Shown piece by piece: positions 1-7,214 of a DNA stretch of 64,000 nt. The position numbers and the translations under genes were made by a program. The DNA is taken from contig NZ_LR130844.1 in assembly GCF_900626155.1 (NCBI RefSeq), forward strand, positions 1-64,000, written 5' to 3'. The stretch's first letter is position 1. Every line of letters begins with the position of its first letter. Below the pieces are notes generated by a model. The model was not told the DNA's origin. It ran no database searches and saw only the letters and a program-made list of their open reading frames with translations. This DNA is from Anaerococcus vaginimassiliensis. GTDB lineage: Bacteria > Bacillota > Clostridia > Tissierellales > Peptoniphilaceae.

Positions 1-126
1 TGTACCATATTTTTTGTTTAGAGCTTGTGTGATTGCTGCTGTTGTTGTTGTTTTACCGTGGTCAACGTGTCCGATTGTACCAATATTAATATGTGGTTTG
101 CTTCTTTCAAATGTTTGTTTGCTCAT
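1..126 (-). CDS. tuf: Elongation factor Tu, N-terminal 42 codons (partial, cut by window edge)
   Basis: The reverse strand encodes the start of EF-Tu, the GTPase that brings aminoacyl-tRNA to the ribosome. The first residues ([20 protein letters not shown]) and the P-loop GHVDHGKT directly after them identify it. Translation starts at an ATG at 126, preceded by a strong AGGAGG ribosome site at about 130-136. The rest lies beyond the left edge. The next gene upstream is a tRNA on the other strand, so tuf must be transcribed from its own promoter in the A+T-rich gap 127-278 and not as the tail of a rpsL-fusA operon. I could not place that promoter with confidence. Confidence 0.97.
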   Translation of the reverse strand, partial: MSKQTFERSKPHINIGTIGHVDHGKTTTTAAITQALNKKYGT

Positions 127-241
127 TTAATCCTCCTATTATACTCATATAACATATAATACCATAAAACAAGTAAAAGTTCTATTAATTTTATTATATC
201 TGATAGTTTAGTTTTTTAAAGTTTTTAATTTAATAATAATC

Positions 242-269
242 TTGAAATAATATTTTCTCATTGTATAAT
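242..269 (+). promoter_or_regulatory. Promoter of tRNA-Thr
   Basis: TTGAAA at 242-247 and TATAAT at 264-269 are separated by 16 bases, a near-consensus sigma-A promoter. Expected transcription start is about 276, just ahead of the mature tRNA 5' end at 279. Confidence 0.75.
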
Positions 270-278
270 ATTATGTGT

Positions 279-354
279 GCCACTTTAGCTCAGTAGGTAG
301 AGCGCTTCCATGGTAAGGAAGAGGTCCTCGGTTCAATTCCGGGAAGTGGCTCCA
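279..354 (+). tRNA. tRNA-Thr (anticodon GGT)
   Basis: A 76-base cloverleaf can be folded by eye. The acceptor GCCACTT pairs with AAGTGGC; the D arm is GCTC/GAGC; the anticodon stem CTTCC/GGAAG encloses the loop ATGGTAA with anticodon GGT; the T arm is CTCGG/CCGGG around TTCAATT. The discriminator is T and the CCA end is encoded. GGT reads ACC and ACT threonine codons. A run of T follows directly and may help stop transcription. It stands alone between tuf (opposite strand) and a metallopeptidase gene. Confidence 0.96.
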
Positions 355-475
355 TTTTTTTGTTTATTTTCACCAATCTATTATTTTTATAAATTTCAAA
401 TTTTAACTTTTATTAGTTCTTAAGCAAAGTTTTTATTTTACCCACAAATACATAACGCATTACCTATAACATTAT

Positions 476-505
476 TTGTATCCAATATTTAATTTTGGGT
501 ATATA
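476..505 (+). promoter_or_regulatory. Probable promoter of the metallopeptidase gene
   Basis: TTGTAT at 476-481 and TATATA at 500-505 with an 18-base spacer. A TATACT hexamer lies a few bases further on, so the exact -10 is uncertain. The rest of the 355-531 gap shows nothing else recognisable. Confidence 0.45.
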
Positions 506-531
506 TACTAACAAGTAATAAGGAGGAATTT

Positions 532-1371
532 ATGAAGTGGAATGATAGGAGACGTTCGTCTAATGTTAGCAGAGGATCCAAGGCTCCAGTTGCTGTAGGC
601 GGAGGTATTGGTGGATTAATCTTGGTATTAGTCCTTTATTTTCTAGGTGTTGATCCAAGCGTTGTAACAGATCAACAAGCAGGCCAAAACCAACAAGTTC
701 AAACTAGTGAAGTGTCTGAAGAAAGAGAAACTATGGAAGATTTTCTCTCAGTAATTCTTGCAGATACAGAAGATGTTTGGCATAACAAATTCGAAGAAAG
801 CGGCAAAACTTATAACGAAACAAAATTGACTTTTTATCAAGATTCTACAAAGGCAGGTTGTGGAGTAGCTCAATCTAGAATGGGCCCTTTCTATTGCCCA
901 GTCGACCAAACTATTTACTTTGATGTTTCTTTTTATAATGATTTAAAGAGCAAATTTGGTGGAGGAGGTGACTTTGCCCTAGCTTATGTTCTAGCTCACG
1001 AAGTCGGCCATCATGTTCAAAATGAACTTGGTATTATAAAGCAAACTAGTGATCTTAGACAAAAGTTATCTGAGACCGAATACAACAAAGTTTCAGTAGC
1101 CCAAGAGCTACAAGCTGATTATTTTGCAGGTCTATTCGCCTATTATGTACAAGAAAAGGGATACCTAGAAAAGGGTGATATAGAAGAAGCAATGACCGCG
1201 GCTGCAGCTATTGGTGATGATAGAATTCAAGAGATGGCTGGAATGGATGTAAATGTTGAATCCTTTACTCACGGGTCATCTGAACAAAGAAAAGAAGCCT
1301 TCGAACTAGGTTATAAATACCATGATATAGATCACTCTATGAAGTTTTTCGAAGATATAGGATTATACTAA
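532..1371 (+). CDS. Neutral zinc metallopeptidase, YpfJ-like, membrane anchored
   Basis: 279 aa. A basic N-terminus is followed by a glycine-rich hydrophobic segment (about residues 22-42), so the protein is probably anchored in the membrane with its catalytic part outside. The zinc-protease motif HEVGHH (HExxH, about residue 157) sits in the context seen in the YpfJ/Zn-dependent peptidase family (Pfam Zn_peptidase), followed by ELQADYFAG, which supplies the third ligand region. Two cysteines flank the conserved core before the active site (GCG and FYC). A good AAGGAGG site precedes the ATG. The gene stands alone and ends in a strong terminator. The family is widely conserved but its substrate is unknown; the annotation rests on the motif and overall length. 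Confidence 0.88.
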   Translation: MKWNDRRRSSNVSRGSKAPVAVGGGIGGLILVLVLYFLGVDPSVVTDQQAGQNQQVQTSEVSEERETMEDFLSVILADTEDVWHNKFEESGKTYNETKLTFYQDSTKAGCGVAQSRMGPFYCPVDQTIYFDVSFYNDLKSKFGGGGDFALAYVLAHEVGHHVQNELGIIKQTSDLRQKLSETEYNKVSVAQELQADYFAGLFAYYVQEKGYLEKGDIEEAMTAAAAIGDDRIQEMAGMDVNVESFTHGSSEQRKEAFELGYKYHDIDHSMKFFEDIGLY

Positions 1372-1374
1372 AAA

Positions 1375-1414
1375 AGAGCTATTAGATATTACTCTAATAG
1401 CTCTCTTATTTTTT
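1375..1414. terminator. Bidirectional terminator between metallopeptidase gene and perR
   Basis: A perfect 12-bp stem AGAGCTATTAGA (1375-1386) / TCTAATAGCTCT (1393-1404) with a 6-base loop. T-rich sequence follows on the plus strand, and an A run before the stem gives a U-tract on the minus strand. It serves the two convergent genes; the perR stop codon lies at its edge. Confidence 0.9.
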
Positions 1415-1861
1415 ATCTTTAATACAATTTGGACAAACTCCCCTGTAGATTACTTCTACATTATCTATCTCGTAGTCTTTCAAATAATCTGGATATTCGA
1501 TATTATCAACATCCAAATCTTCTATTTCGCCACATGATTCACATATAAAATGTCCATGATTTGTTTTCTTAAATTCGTACCTTTTGCTAGACATGTTAAA
1601 GTCAAGTTCTTTTACAAGTTTATGTTCAACTAATAAATTTAAAGTATTATATACTGTAGCTTGACTTATGACAGGATCTATTTTCTTTAGATCTTTATAA
1701 ATAGTATCTGCCGTTGGATGGGTTGGATTCATTATCAGATAGTCTAATATTAGAAGTCTTTGATGAGAAACTCTTATATTATGACTAGCCAATAGGTCTT
1801 TTAGTTGAGGTATCCTATTTTCATATTTTTCTTTTCTTAAATTTCCTATTAGTTTCTCCAT
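1406..1861 (-). CDS. perR: Fur-family transcriptional repressor, PerR-type
   Basis: 151 aa, the usual length for Fur/PerR. An N-terminal winged helix carries a typical Fur recognition segment (SQATVYNTLNLL) and is followed by a dimerisation domain with two CxxC pairs (CESC and CPNC) that bind structural zinc. Compared from memory with Bacillus PerR, the regulatory-metal ligands are present as His in HPTAD, two His in NHGH, and Asp in CGEIED. The position of Asp85 is Glu (RYEF where PerR has RFDF). PerR normally represses peroxide-defence genes. A PerR-box-like palindrome overlaps its own start of transcription, so autoregulation is likely. A zinc- or iron-sensing Fur/Zur role is less likely but not excluded. 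Confidence 0.85.
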   Translation of the reverse strand: MEKLIGNLRKEKYENRIPQLKDLLASHNIRVSHQRLLILDYLIMNPTHPTADTIYKDLKKIDPVISQATVYNTLNLLVEHKLVKELDFNMSSKRYEFKKTNHGHFICESCGEIEDLDVDNIEYPDYLKDYEIDNVEVIYRGVCPNCIKDKK

Positions 1862-1879
1862 TTTTTCCTCTTTCTAATA

Positions 1880-1894
1880 TTAGAATTATTCTAT
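1880..1894 (-). promoter_or_regulatory. PerR/Fur-type operator
   Basis: TTAGAATTATTCTAT is a 7-1-7 inverted repeat that matches the Per box TTATAATNATTATAA at 12 of 15 positions. It lies just downstream of the perR -10 element, over the expected transcription start, a position that would block the promoter. Confidence 0.72.
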
Positions 1895-1900
1895 AATACT

Positions 1901-1929
1901 ACTATACATTATTAGTGTAAAGCTGTCAA
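1901..1929 (-). promoter_or_regulatory. Promoter of perR
   Basis: On the minus strand a perfect TTGACA (1929-1924) and TATAGT (1906-1901) are spaced by 17 bases, upstream of the Per box and the perR start codon. Confidence 0.8.
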
Positions 1930-1935
1930 ATTACA

Positions 1936-1965
1936 CAAAGAAAAAGACCCTGGAAAGGGCCTTTA
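1936..1965 (-). terminator. Terminator of rplJ-rplL
   Basis: Minus-strand hairpin AAAGGCCCT / AGGGTCTTT (one G.U pair) with a TTCC loop, followed by a U-tract. It ends the L10-L7/L12 unit before perR, so rpoB does not follow rplL here. Confidence 0.85.
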
Positions 1966-1977
1966 ATAAATATTAGA

Positions 1978-2361
1978 TTAAGCTAATTCTACTTCAGCAC
2001 CAGCTTCTTCTAATTTAGCTTTTAGTTCTTCAGCTGCATCTTTTGCAACACCTTCAGCTACTGCTTTTGGAGCAGCATCTACTAGAGCTTTAGCGTCTTT
2101 TAGACCAAGTCCAGCTGCATCTTTAACAACTTTGATTACGTTGATTTTTGCAGAACCAGCTGATTTAAGAATTACGTCGAATTCAGATTTTTCAGCTGCG
2201 CCAGCTTCTGCACCACCTGCTGCTGCTACTGGAGCTGCTGCTACTGCTGCTTGAGCTGTTACGTCAAATTCTTCTTCGATTTCTTTTACTAGTTCAGATA
2301 GTTCAAGAACTGTTAGTGCTTTAATTTCTTCTAATAGGTTTGTTACTTTTTCACTTGCCAT
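1978..2361 (-). CDS. rplL: Ribosomal protein L7/L12
   Basis: 127 aa. It forms the mobile stalk dimers of the 50S subunit that recruit translation factors. The N-terminal dimerisation helices (about 1-35) are followed by an alanine/glycine-rich hinge (about 38-58) and the conserved C-terminal factor-binding domain ([21 protein letters not shown]). It is the second gene after rplJ (50-base gap with its own AAGGAGA site) and is closed by a terminator. Usually rpoB follows; here it does not. Confidence 0.98.
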   Translation of the reverse strand: MASEKVTNLLEEIKALTVLELSELVKEIEEEFDVTAQAAVAAAPVAAAGGAEAGAAEKSEFDVILKSAGSAKINVIKVVKDAAGLGLKDAKALVDAAPKAVAEGVAKDAAEELKAKLEEAGAEVELA

Positions 2362-2411
2362 TATTATAATTCTCCTTTAATTTTTCTTAAATTTTAATTT
2401 TTATTTTGATA

Positions 2412-2963
2412 TTATTCTTCGCCTGCTTGTTCTTTTTTCTCACGTACTGCATCAAGTACAATTGCAATCTTAGCAACTGCATTGTTAAGATCTCCTGCAA
2501 GAGTTCTAATTGGTGCTTGTAATACGTTAGCTAGCATTGAGTGTAGAACTTCTGTTGATGGTAATGTAGCTATTTTCATCATTTGTTCAGCTGTTTGATA
2601 ATTACCTTCTACAACACCTGCTTTAAGAACTAATTTTTCTTTTTGTTCGTCGCCTTCTTTTGTGTAGTCAACTGCTACTTTTGGTCCGTTTACTAGGTCT
2701 TCATTTGAGAATATAAGAGCATTTGATCCTTTAAGATCATCTATTAGCTCATCATATCCTAGTTCTTGGAAGGCAAATCTCATCATTGTATTTTTGTATA
2801 CTTTGTATTCTGAGTTGCTTTCTCTAAATTTGTTACGTAGGTCTGTAATTTCTTTTACATCCATACGATCAAACCCAACTAATGTAACAGATTGAGAATT
2901 TTCGATTTTTTCTTTAATCTCATCAACTACTACTTGTTTAGCAGCTATAGCTTTTTCGCTCAC
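2412..2963 (-). CDS. rplJ: Ribosomal protein L10 (GTG start)
   Basis: 183 aa with the start chosen here. L10 anchors L7/L12 to the ribosome and represses its own mRNA. I chose the GTG at 2963 because AGGAGGTGAAATA lies right in front of it. An in-frame start at 3008 would lie inside the attenuator hairpin of the leader and add 15 residues (GIFIYLPK...) not typical of L10. The N-terminus SEKAIAAKQVVVDEI, the central VTLVGF segment and the C-terminal helix that carries the L7/L12 dimers fit the family. It is controlled by the leader upstream. Confidence 0.95.
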   Translation of the reverse strand: MSEKAIAAKQVVVDEIKEKIENSQSVTLVGFDRMDVKEITDLRNKFRESNSEYKVYKNTMMRFAFQELGYDELIDDLKGSNALIFSNEDLVNGPKVAVDYTKEGDEQKEKLVLKAGVVEGNYQTAEQMMKIATLPSTEVLHSMLANVLQAPIRTLAGDLNNAVAKIAIVLDAVREKKEQAGEE

Positions 2964-3122
2964 TATTTCACCTCCTATAGGCTTTGGTAGGTATATAAAA
3001 ATCCCCACAAAGAGGCACCTTTAAAGTGCCTACATCGGTGGGGATGTAGATTCTTCTTCCCACCTATACGCAATTATTAAACATTTCTGTCTGCGTAGTC
3101 TTTGGTAGCCTGTTTATTTGAC
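2964..3122 (-). promoter_or_regulatory. L10 leader with intrinsic-terminator attenuator
   Basis: The 5' UTR of rplJ-rplL has the features of the ribosomal protein L10 leader (Rfam family of that name): a multi-arm fold before rplJ that L10 or L10(L12)4 binds. At its 3' end CCCCAC (3043-3038) pairs with GTGGGG (3008-3003) around an inner AGGCACTTT/AAGGTGCCT arm. A U-rich run (3002-2996) follows directly, so the hairpin can work as a transcription terminator. Excess L10 should favour termination. Confidence 0.8.
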
Positions 3123-3128
3123 TTAATT

Positions 3129-3156
3129 ATTATATCACAAAATAAATTTATTGCAA
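3129..3156 (-). promoter_or_regulatory. Promoter of rplJ-rplL
   Basis: Minus-strand TTGCAA (3156-3151), 16-base spacer, TATAAT (3134-3129), placed immediately after the rplA stop codon. It makes rplJL a unit partly independent of the upstream ribosomal operon. Confidence 0.75.
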
Positions 3157-3158
3157 AC

Positions 3159-3869
3159 TTATTTTTCGACTAAATCCATAGCTCTTGCTGGAGATAATTT
3201 TACTCCAGGACCCATAGTTGATGCAAGAGTAACTGATTTCATGTATTTACCTTTTGCTGAAGCAGGTTTTGCCTTTGCAACAGCTGTGATAAGGCTTCTG
3301 ATGTTTTCAGATAATTTTTCTTTACCAAATGAAACTTTTCCTGTTGGAACGTGAATTAGGTTTGCTTTGTCTGTTCTGTATTCTACTTTACCAGCTTTAA
3401 TTTCTTCTATTGCTTTTTTAACATCTGGTGTTACAGTTCCAGTTTTTGGGTTTGGCATAAGACCTTGTGGTCCAAGTACTCTACCAAGTCTACCAACTGT
3501 TCCCATCATATCTGGTGTTGCTACTACTACATCAAAGTCTAACCATCCTTCATTTTGGATTTTAGCAGCTAGATCATCTCCACCTGCATAGTCAGCTCCT
3601 GCAGCTAGTGCTTCATCAATTCTATCTTCTTTTACGAAAGCTAGAACCTTTTGTGTTTTACCTGTTCCGTGAGGAAGGATTACTGTTCCTCTTACTTGTT
3701 GGTCAGCGTGTCTGCTGTCAACACCAAGGCTGAAGTGTAATTCAACTGTTTCATCAAACTTAGCGCTTGCTGTTTTTTCAATTATGTCTAGAGCCTCGTC
3801 TAGTGTGTATTCTTTTTGTGAATCGAAAGATTTTTTCGCTTCTAAATATCTTTTTCCTTTTTTAGCCAT
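3159..3869 (-). CDS. rplA: Ribosomal protein L1
   Basis: 236 aa, full length. L1 forms the mobile L1 stalk at the ribosomal E site and in many bacteria represses the rplK-rplA mRNA. Family landmarks include [14 protein letters not shown], the [14 protein letters not shown] segment and [20 protein letters not shown]. An AGGAGG site precedes the ATG. The 37-base gap after rplK contains a GTGGGAG hairpin that resembles the L1 site on 23S rRNA, so L1 may control its own synthesis. There is no terminator after it. Confidence 0.98.
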   Translation of the reverse strand: MAKKGKRYLEAKKSFDSQKEYTLDEALDIIEKTASAKFDETVELHFSLGVDSRHADQQVRGTVILPHGTGKTQKVLAFVKEDRIDEALAAGADYAGGDDLAAKIQNEGWLDFDVVVATPDMMGTVGRLGRVLGPQGLMPNPKTGTVTPDVKKAIEEIKAGKVEYRTDKANLIHVPTGKVSFGKEKLSENIRSLITAVAKAKPASAKGKYMKSVTLASTMGPGVKLSPARAMDLVEK

Positions 3870-3881
3870 TTAATTCCTCCT

Positions 3882-3909
3882 GTGGTTATGCGATTTTACT
3901 CTCCCACTA
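3882..3909 (-). promoter_or_regulatory. L1-binding-like hairpin between rplK and rplA
   Basis: In the rplK-rplA gap the minus strand reads TAGTGGGAG (the TAG is the rplK stop codon) and closes with CCAC (3885-3882), directly before the rplA AGGAGG. The same TAGTGGGAG ... CCAC pattern stands before rplK. GTGGGAG is part of the L1-binding helix 76-77 region of 23S rRNA, so this looks like an rRNA mimic used for feedback by L1. The assignment is by pattern only. Confidence 0.5.
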
Positions 3910-4335
3910 ATCTTCTACAGTAACTCCCATACTTCTTGCTGTTCCAGCTATCATACTTACAGCTGCTTCTAAGCTTGCTGCATTAAGATCTTGCATTTTT
4001 GTGTTTGCAATTTCTTCAAGTTGGCTTCTTTTGATTGATCCAACTTTATTTTTGTTAGGTTCTCCTGAACCCTTGTTTAGATTGATAGCTTTTTTGATTA
4101 ATACTGGTGCTGGTGGTGTTTTTGTTATAAAGTTAAATGTTCTATCTGTATAAATAGTCATTTCTACCGGTATAATCATTCCAGCTTGGTCTGCTGTTTT
4201 TGAATTAAATGCTTGCACGAATTCCATAATGTTGATTCCGTGTGGACCTAGTGCTGTACCTACTGGTGGTGCTGGAGATGCAGCTCCTGCTGGTACTTGT
4301 AATTTAACTATTGCTTTTACTTCTTTATCTGCCAT
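3907..4335 (-). CDS. rplK: Ribosomal protein L11
   Basis: 142 aa. L11 binds the GTPase-associated centre of 23S rRNA, the thiostrepton site, and is needed for RelA-type stringent signalling. The proline-rich N-terminal domain ([20 protein letters not shown]) and the C-terminal RNA-binding domain ([21 protein letters not shown]) are complete. It lies between nusG and rplA, in the usual rpmG-secE-nusG-rplK-rplA order. Confidence 0.98.
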   Translation of the reverse strand: MADKEVKAIVKLQVPAGAASPAPPVGTALGPHGINIMEFVQAFNSKTADQAGMIIPVEMTIYTDRTFNFITKTPPAPVLIKKAINLNKGSGEPNKNKVGSIKRSQLEEIANTKMQDLNAASLEAAVSMIAGTARSMGVTVED

Positions 4336-4347
4336 TTTTACCTCCTT

Positions 4348-4380
4348 GTGGTCTTAGTCGGGTTTCCCCTCCCACTAACT
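4348..4380 (-). promoter_or_regulatory. L1-binding-like hairpin upstream of rplK
   Basis: The nusG-rplK gap on the minus strand reads TAGTGGGAGGGGAAACCC, continues GACTAAGACCAC and is followed at once by the AAGGAGG of rplK. GTGG/CCAC closes the element and GGGGAAACCC can form an inner hairpin. It repeats the motif found before rplA and resembles the L1 site on 23S rRNA, as expected for L1 control of rplK-rplA translation. Confidence 0.55.
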
Positions 4381-4390
4381 TCGACAGTTA

Positions 4391-5011
4391 CTAAATAGTT
4401 TCGATATCAGTAAAGTCTAAATCTATTAGGGTATCTCTACCAAACATATCTACAAAAGCTTTGATAGTTCCCTTTTCAGAGTCTATTTCTTCAACCTTGG
4501 CAACAAATCCTTCGAAAGGACCACTTATTATGTTTACATCATCGCCAACATTGACATTGATATTTAATACTGGTTTTTCGTCTTTTACACCAAATTTTCT
4601 AACTTCTGCTGGTGTAAGTGCAACAGGCTTTCCGTCTGGACCAACAAATCCAGTTACGCCCTGAGTGTTTCTTATGATATACCAACTCTTGTTGGTTATA
4701 TTCATCTTAACCATTACATATCCAGGAAATAGCTTTCTAGTCTTTACTTTTTTAGTGTCATTTTTTACTTCGACATATTCTTCTGTAGGCACGGTAACTT
4801 CCAGTATATCTGGGTTTTGTTCATTGTCAATCATCATTTGAATCTTATCATTGACTCTGTTTTCATATCCAGTATAGGTGTGTACCACATACCATCTTGC
4901 TGAATCTTTGATGTTATCTGATTCACTCACTTCAGATTCTTCTGTCAAAGCATCTTCATTAACTGATAAGTTTTCTTCTTTATTTTCTGAAAAATCGTGA
5001 GAATCTGTCAT
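4391..5011 (-). CDS. nusG: Transcription elongation/termination factor NusG
   Basis: About 206 aa. The NGN domain (ARWYVVHTYTGYENRV onward, about residues 37-140) and the C-terminal KOW domain (VNVGDDVNIISGPFEGF) are both clear. NusG binds RNA polymerase and couples it to pausing, Rho or the ribosome. Ahead of the NGN domain are about 36 strongly acidic, probably disordered residues that most NusG proteins lack. Two adjacent ATGs are possible (5014 or 5011); the second is better spaced from the weak GTAGGTG site. The first bases lie 7 bases past the secE stop. Confidence 0.96.
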   Translation of the reverse strand: MTDSHDFSENKEENLSVNEDALTEESEVSESDNIKDSARWYVVHTYTGYENRVNDKIQMMIDNEQNPDILEVTVPTEEYVEVKNDTKKVKTRKLFPGYVMVKMNITNKSWYIIRNTQGVTGFVGPDGKPVALTPAEVRKFGVKDEKPVLNINVNVGDDVNIISGPFEGFVAKVEEIDSEKGTIKAFVDMFGRDTLIDLDFTDIETI

Positions 5012-5018
5012 CATGCAC

Positions 5019-5201
5019 CTACATAATCACTTGAAGTAGGGCTTGGAAGATTTTATCAAGTAGCCAAATAGCTACTGCTGTAACTGCTGATATTGCAATA
5101 ACTAGTGAAGAATATTCAACTGCAGTGCTTTTAGTTGGCCATTGTATCTTCTTAAACTCTCTTGATACGCCAGAAAAGAAAGAATCCTTTTTCTTAGCCA
5201 T
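5019..5201 (-). CDS. secE: Preprotein translocase subunit SecE
   Basis: 60 aa, typical of the short single-span Gram-positive SecE. A basic/amphipathic N-terminus with the conserved FKKIQWPTKSTAVEYS is followed by one membrane helix (about residues 31-55). It stabilises SecY in the Sec channel. Its ribosome site (TAGGAG) overlaps the rpmG stop codon, so the two genes are translationally close, and nusG follows within 8 bases. Confidence 0.96.
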   Translation of the reverse strand: MAKKKDSFFSGVSREFKKIQWPTKSTAVEYSSLVIAISAVTAVAIWLLDKIFQALLQVIM

Positions 5202-5210
5202 TGTATGCTC

Positions 5211-5360
5211 CTACTTTGTTTCTCTATGAACAGTGTGTTTTTTACAGAATGGACAATATTTTTTTAGTTCAAGTCTTTCGCTATGATTCTTTTTATTTTT
5301 TGTTGTATCATAGTTTCTATTTTTGCATTCTGTACATTCCATTTTTACTTTATCTGCCAT
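5211..5360 (-). CDS. rpmG: Ribosomal protein L33, zinc-binding form
   Basis: 49 aa, read directly from the reverse strand. It begins [20 protein letters not shown] and ends in [17 protein letters not shown]. Two CxxC pairs (CTEC, CPFC) make it the zinc-containing (C+) type. It is the first gene of the rpmG-secE-nusG-rplK-rplA operon, with an AGGAGGTG ribosome site and a near-consensus promoter directly upstream. Confidence 0.96.
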   Translation of the reverse strand: MADKVKMECTECKNRNYDTTKNKKNHSERLELKKYCPFCKKHTVHRETK

Positions 5361-5406
5361 AAAACACCTCCTATTTATTTATACGGATACTTCCATACAA
5401 TGTATG

Positions 5407-5435
5407 ATAATACCCTCTTTGTAGGTATTTGTCAA
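5407..5435 (-). promoter_or_regulatory. Promoter of rpmG-secE-nusG-rplK-rplA
   Basis: Minus-strand TTGACA (5435-5430), 17-base spacer, TATTAT (5412-5407). It sits just after the stop codon of the small gene that follows glmM. Confidence 0.82.
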
Positions 5436-5441
5436 AAGATA

Positions 5442-5762
5442 TTAATCGTTTTTTGAAAGTTTTTTATAAAAGTTTTCTCTTTTTGAAATCAAAAACTTTC
5501 TCATGTCGTTTAAATCGTGATTTGAAAAGCATTGATCTTCATAATCTAATAGAATATCTTCTATATCTTCAAGTTCAAATACTCCCTCATCATACATTTT
5601 ACCTAATAAGTTTTGTTCTTTGTCATAATAAACTCTTGGTGGGTATCCATCAAGCTTCGATGTATCTACTACTATATAAGAGTCTTTGGAGTACACTTTA
5701 TCATTAACAACTAAAACTCCTTCTTTTATGTTTATTTCTCTACCTGAGTAGTTATCTTTCAT
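5442..5762 (-). CDS. Uncharacterised 106-aa protein coupled to glmM
   Basis: I do not recognise this protein. The likely start is the ATG at 5762, which shares a TAATG with the glmM stop codon. The longer in-frame opening to 5813 would run through the glmM end. The sequence begins MKDNYSGREINIKEGVLVVN and is acidic in the middle (FELEDIEDILLDYEDQ) and basic at the end. It has no signal peptide, membrane helix or cysteine cluster. Stop-start overlap implies translational coupling and a stable link with glmM expression, so a role in amino-sugar or wall precursor metabolism is possible but only inferred. Confidence 0.7.
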   Translation of the reverse strand: MKDNYSGREINIKEGVLVVNDKVYSKDSYIVVDTSKLDGYPPRVYYDKEQNLLGKMYDEGVFELEDIEDILLDYEDQCFSNHDLNDMRKFLISKRENFYKKLSKND

Positions 5763-7108
5763 TATAAAGCTAGACCACTGCTTTTTATTTGATCTACAAT
5801 TTCTTCTACACAAGCCTTGGCTAAATCGTCAGTTTCTGCTTCTACCATTACTCTAACCAATGGCTCTGTACCTGAAGCTCTCACCAAAACTCTACCAGAA
5901 TCTCCTAGTTTATTTTCTATCTCAGATATTTTACCTAGCACTTCTTTATTTTCTAAACATTCTTCCTTGCTCTTGACCTTAACATTTATAAGCTCTTGTG
6001 GATAGATTTTTAAATCTCTTGTTAGTGCATTTAGGTCAGTTTTAGCTTCAATCATAGCTTCCATAATTTTAAGTGAAGTTAGTATTCCATCTCCAGTATT
6101 AGCAAATTTCTTATAAATTATATGACCAGATTGTTCCCCACCTAACTCATAGCCGTTCTCTTCCATTTCGGCGTGAACGTATTTATCTCCTACAGCTGTC
6201 TTGACATAATCTATACCAAGTTCATCAAAAGCTTTATACAAACCAATATTGCTCATTACCGTAGTAACTACTGTATTTGATTTTAAAGCGCCTTCTTTTT
6301 TCATATGTTTTGCTGATATATAAAGGATAGAATCTCCATCTATAATATTTCCTTTATTATCAACTGCTATACATCTATCTGCATCACCATCAAAGGCAAA
6401 TCCTATATCTAAATTATTATCAAGTACATATTTTTGTAGGTTTTCAATATGAGTTGAGCCTGCGTTATTATTTATATTAAATCCATTAGGATCTGCATTT
6501 ATTACGAATGTATCTGCTCCTAGTGCGTCATATACAGGTTTTGCTATAGTAAAGCTTGCACCGTTTGCACAATCTAGTCCAACTTTTATGCCTTCGAAAG
6601 ATCTGGTTACTGTTTGAATTAAGTAGGCAATATATCTATTTCTTCCGCCGATAAAATCAACTGTTCTACCTATATTATCTCCTACAGCTAAGTCGATATC
6701 TTCTATATCGCTGTCAATATAAGCTTCAAGTTCTTCAAGGAAAGAATTTTCCATCTTTTCACCTTCACTATTTATAATCTTGATACCATTATCATAGTAA
6801 GGATTGTGACTTGCAGTAATCATGATTCCGCAATCAAAGTCTTCTGTCTTTGTTATATAAGATACTGAAGGTGTTGGAGTAACGTGCATTATATGTGCAT
6901 TTGATCCTGAAGATGTTATGCCTGCACATAGGGCATTTTCAAACATATAGGATGATCTTCTTGTGTCTTTCCCTATTAGAATTTTCCCAACTCCATTATC
7001 ACCTTCCTTAAAATAATCTCCTACAAATCTTCCGATCTTAAAAGCGTGGTATACATTGAGGTTTTTATTAGCTTCGCCTCTAAAACCATCTGTTCCAAAA
7101 TATTTCAT
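5762..7108 (-). CDS. glmM: Phosphoglucosamine mutase
   Basis: 448 aa, the family length. It converts glucosamine-6-phosphate to glucosamine-1-phosphate for UDP-GlcNAc and peptidoglycan synthesis. The N-terminal MKYFGTDGFRGEAN, the active-site phosphoserine loop TASHNPYYDNG (Ser at about residue 100), the metal loop DGDADR and the C-terminal phosphate-binding RASGTEPLVRVMVEAE are all present. AAGGAGA precedes the start. A small unknown gene overlaps its stop codon. A weak TATAAT (about 7156-7161 on the minus strand) may be its -10 element. Confidence 0.97.
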   Translation of the reverse strand: MKYFGTDGFRGEANKNLNVYHAFKIGRFVGDYFKEGDNGVGKILIGKDTRRSSYMFENALCAGITSSGSNAHIMHVTPTPSVSYITKTEDFDCGIMITASHNPYYDNGIKIINSEGEKMENSFLEELEAYIDSDIEDIDLAVGDNIGRTVDFIGGRNRYIAYLIQTVTRSFEGIKVGLDCANGASFTIAKPVYDALGADTFVINADPNGFNINNNAGSTHIENLQKYVLDNNLDIGFAFDGDADRCIAVDNKGNIIDGDSILYISAKHMKKEGALKSNTVVTTVMSNIGLYKAFDELGIDYVKTAVGDKYVHAEMEENGYELGGEQSGHIIYKKFANTGDGILTSLKIMEAMIEAKTDLNALTRDLKIYPQELINVKVKSKEECLENKEVLGKISEIENKLGDSGRVLVRASGTEPLVRVMVEAETDDLAKACVEEIVDQIKSSGLAL

Positions 7109-7214
7109 ATTATCTCCTTATTATTTAAAATAGTAAATCTAAATACTCACAAGATATTATACCCCTAAGATAAATAAGAAAAAATATGGGTAACTATAAT
7201 CTAAGGAGGATAAG

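Noticed and set aside
2964-3008. An rplJ start at 3008 giving a longer L10
   Set aside because: That codon lies in the 3' stem of the attenuator, has no ribosome site, and adds residues not seen in L10. The GTG at 2963 has AGGAGGTG in front.
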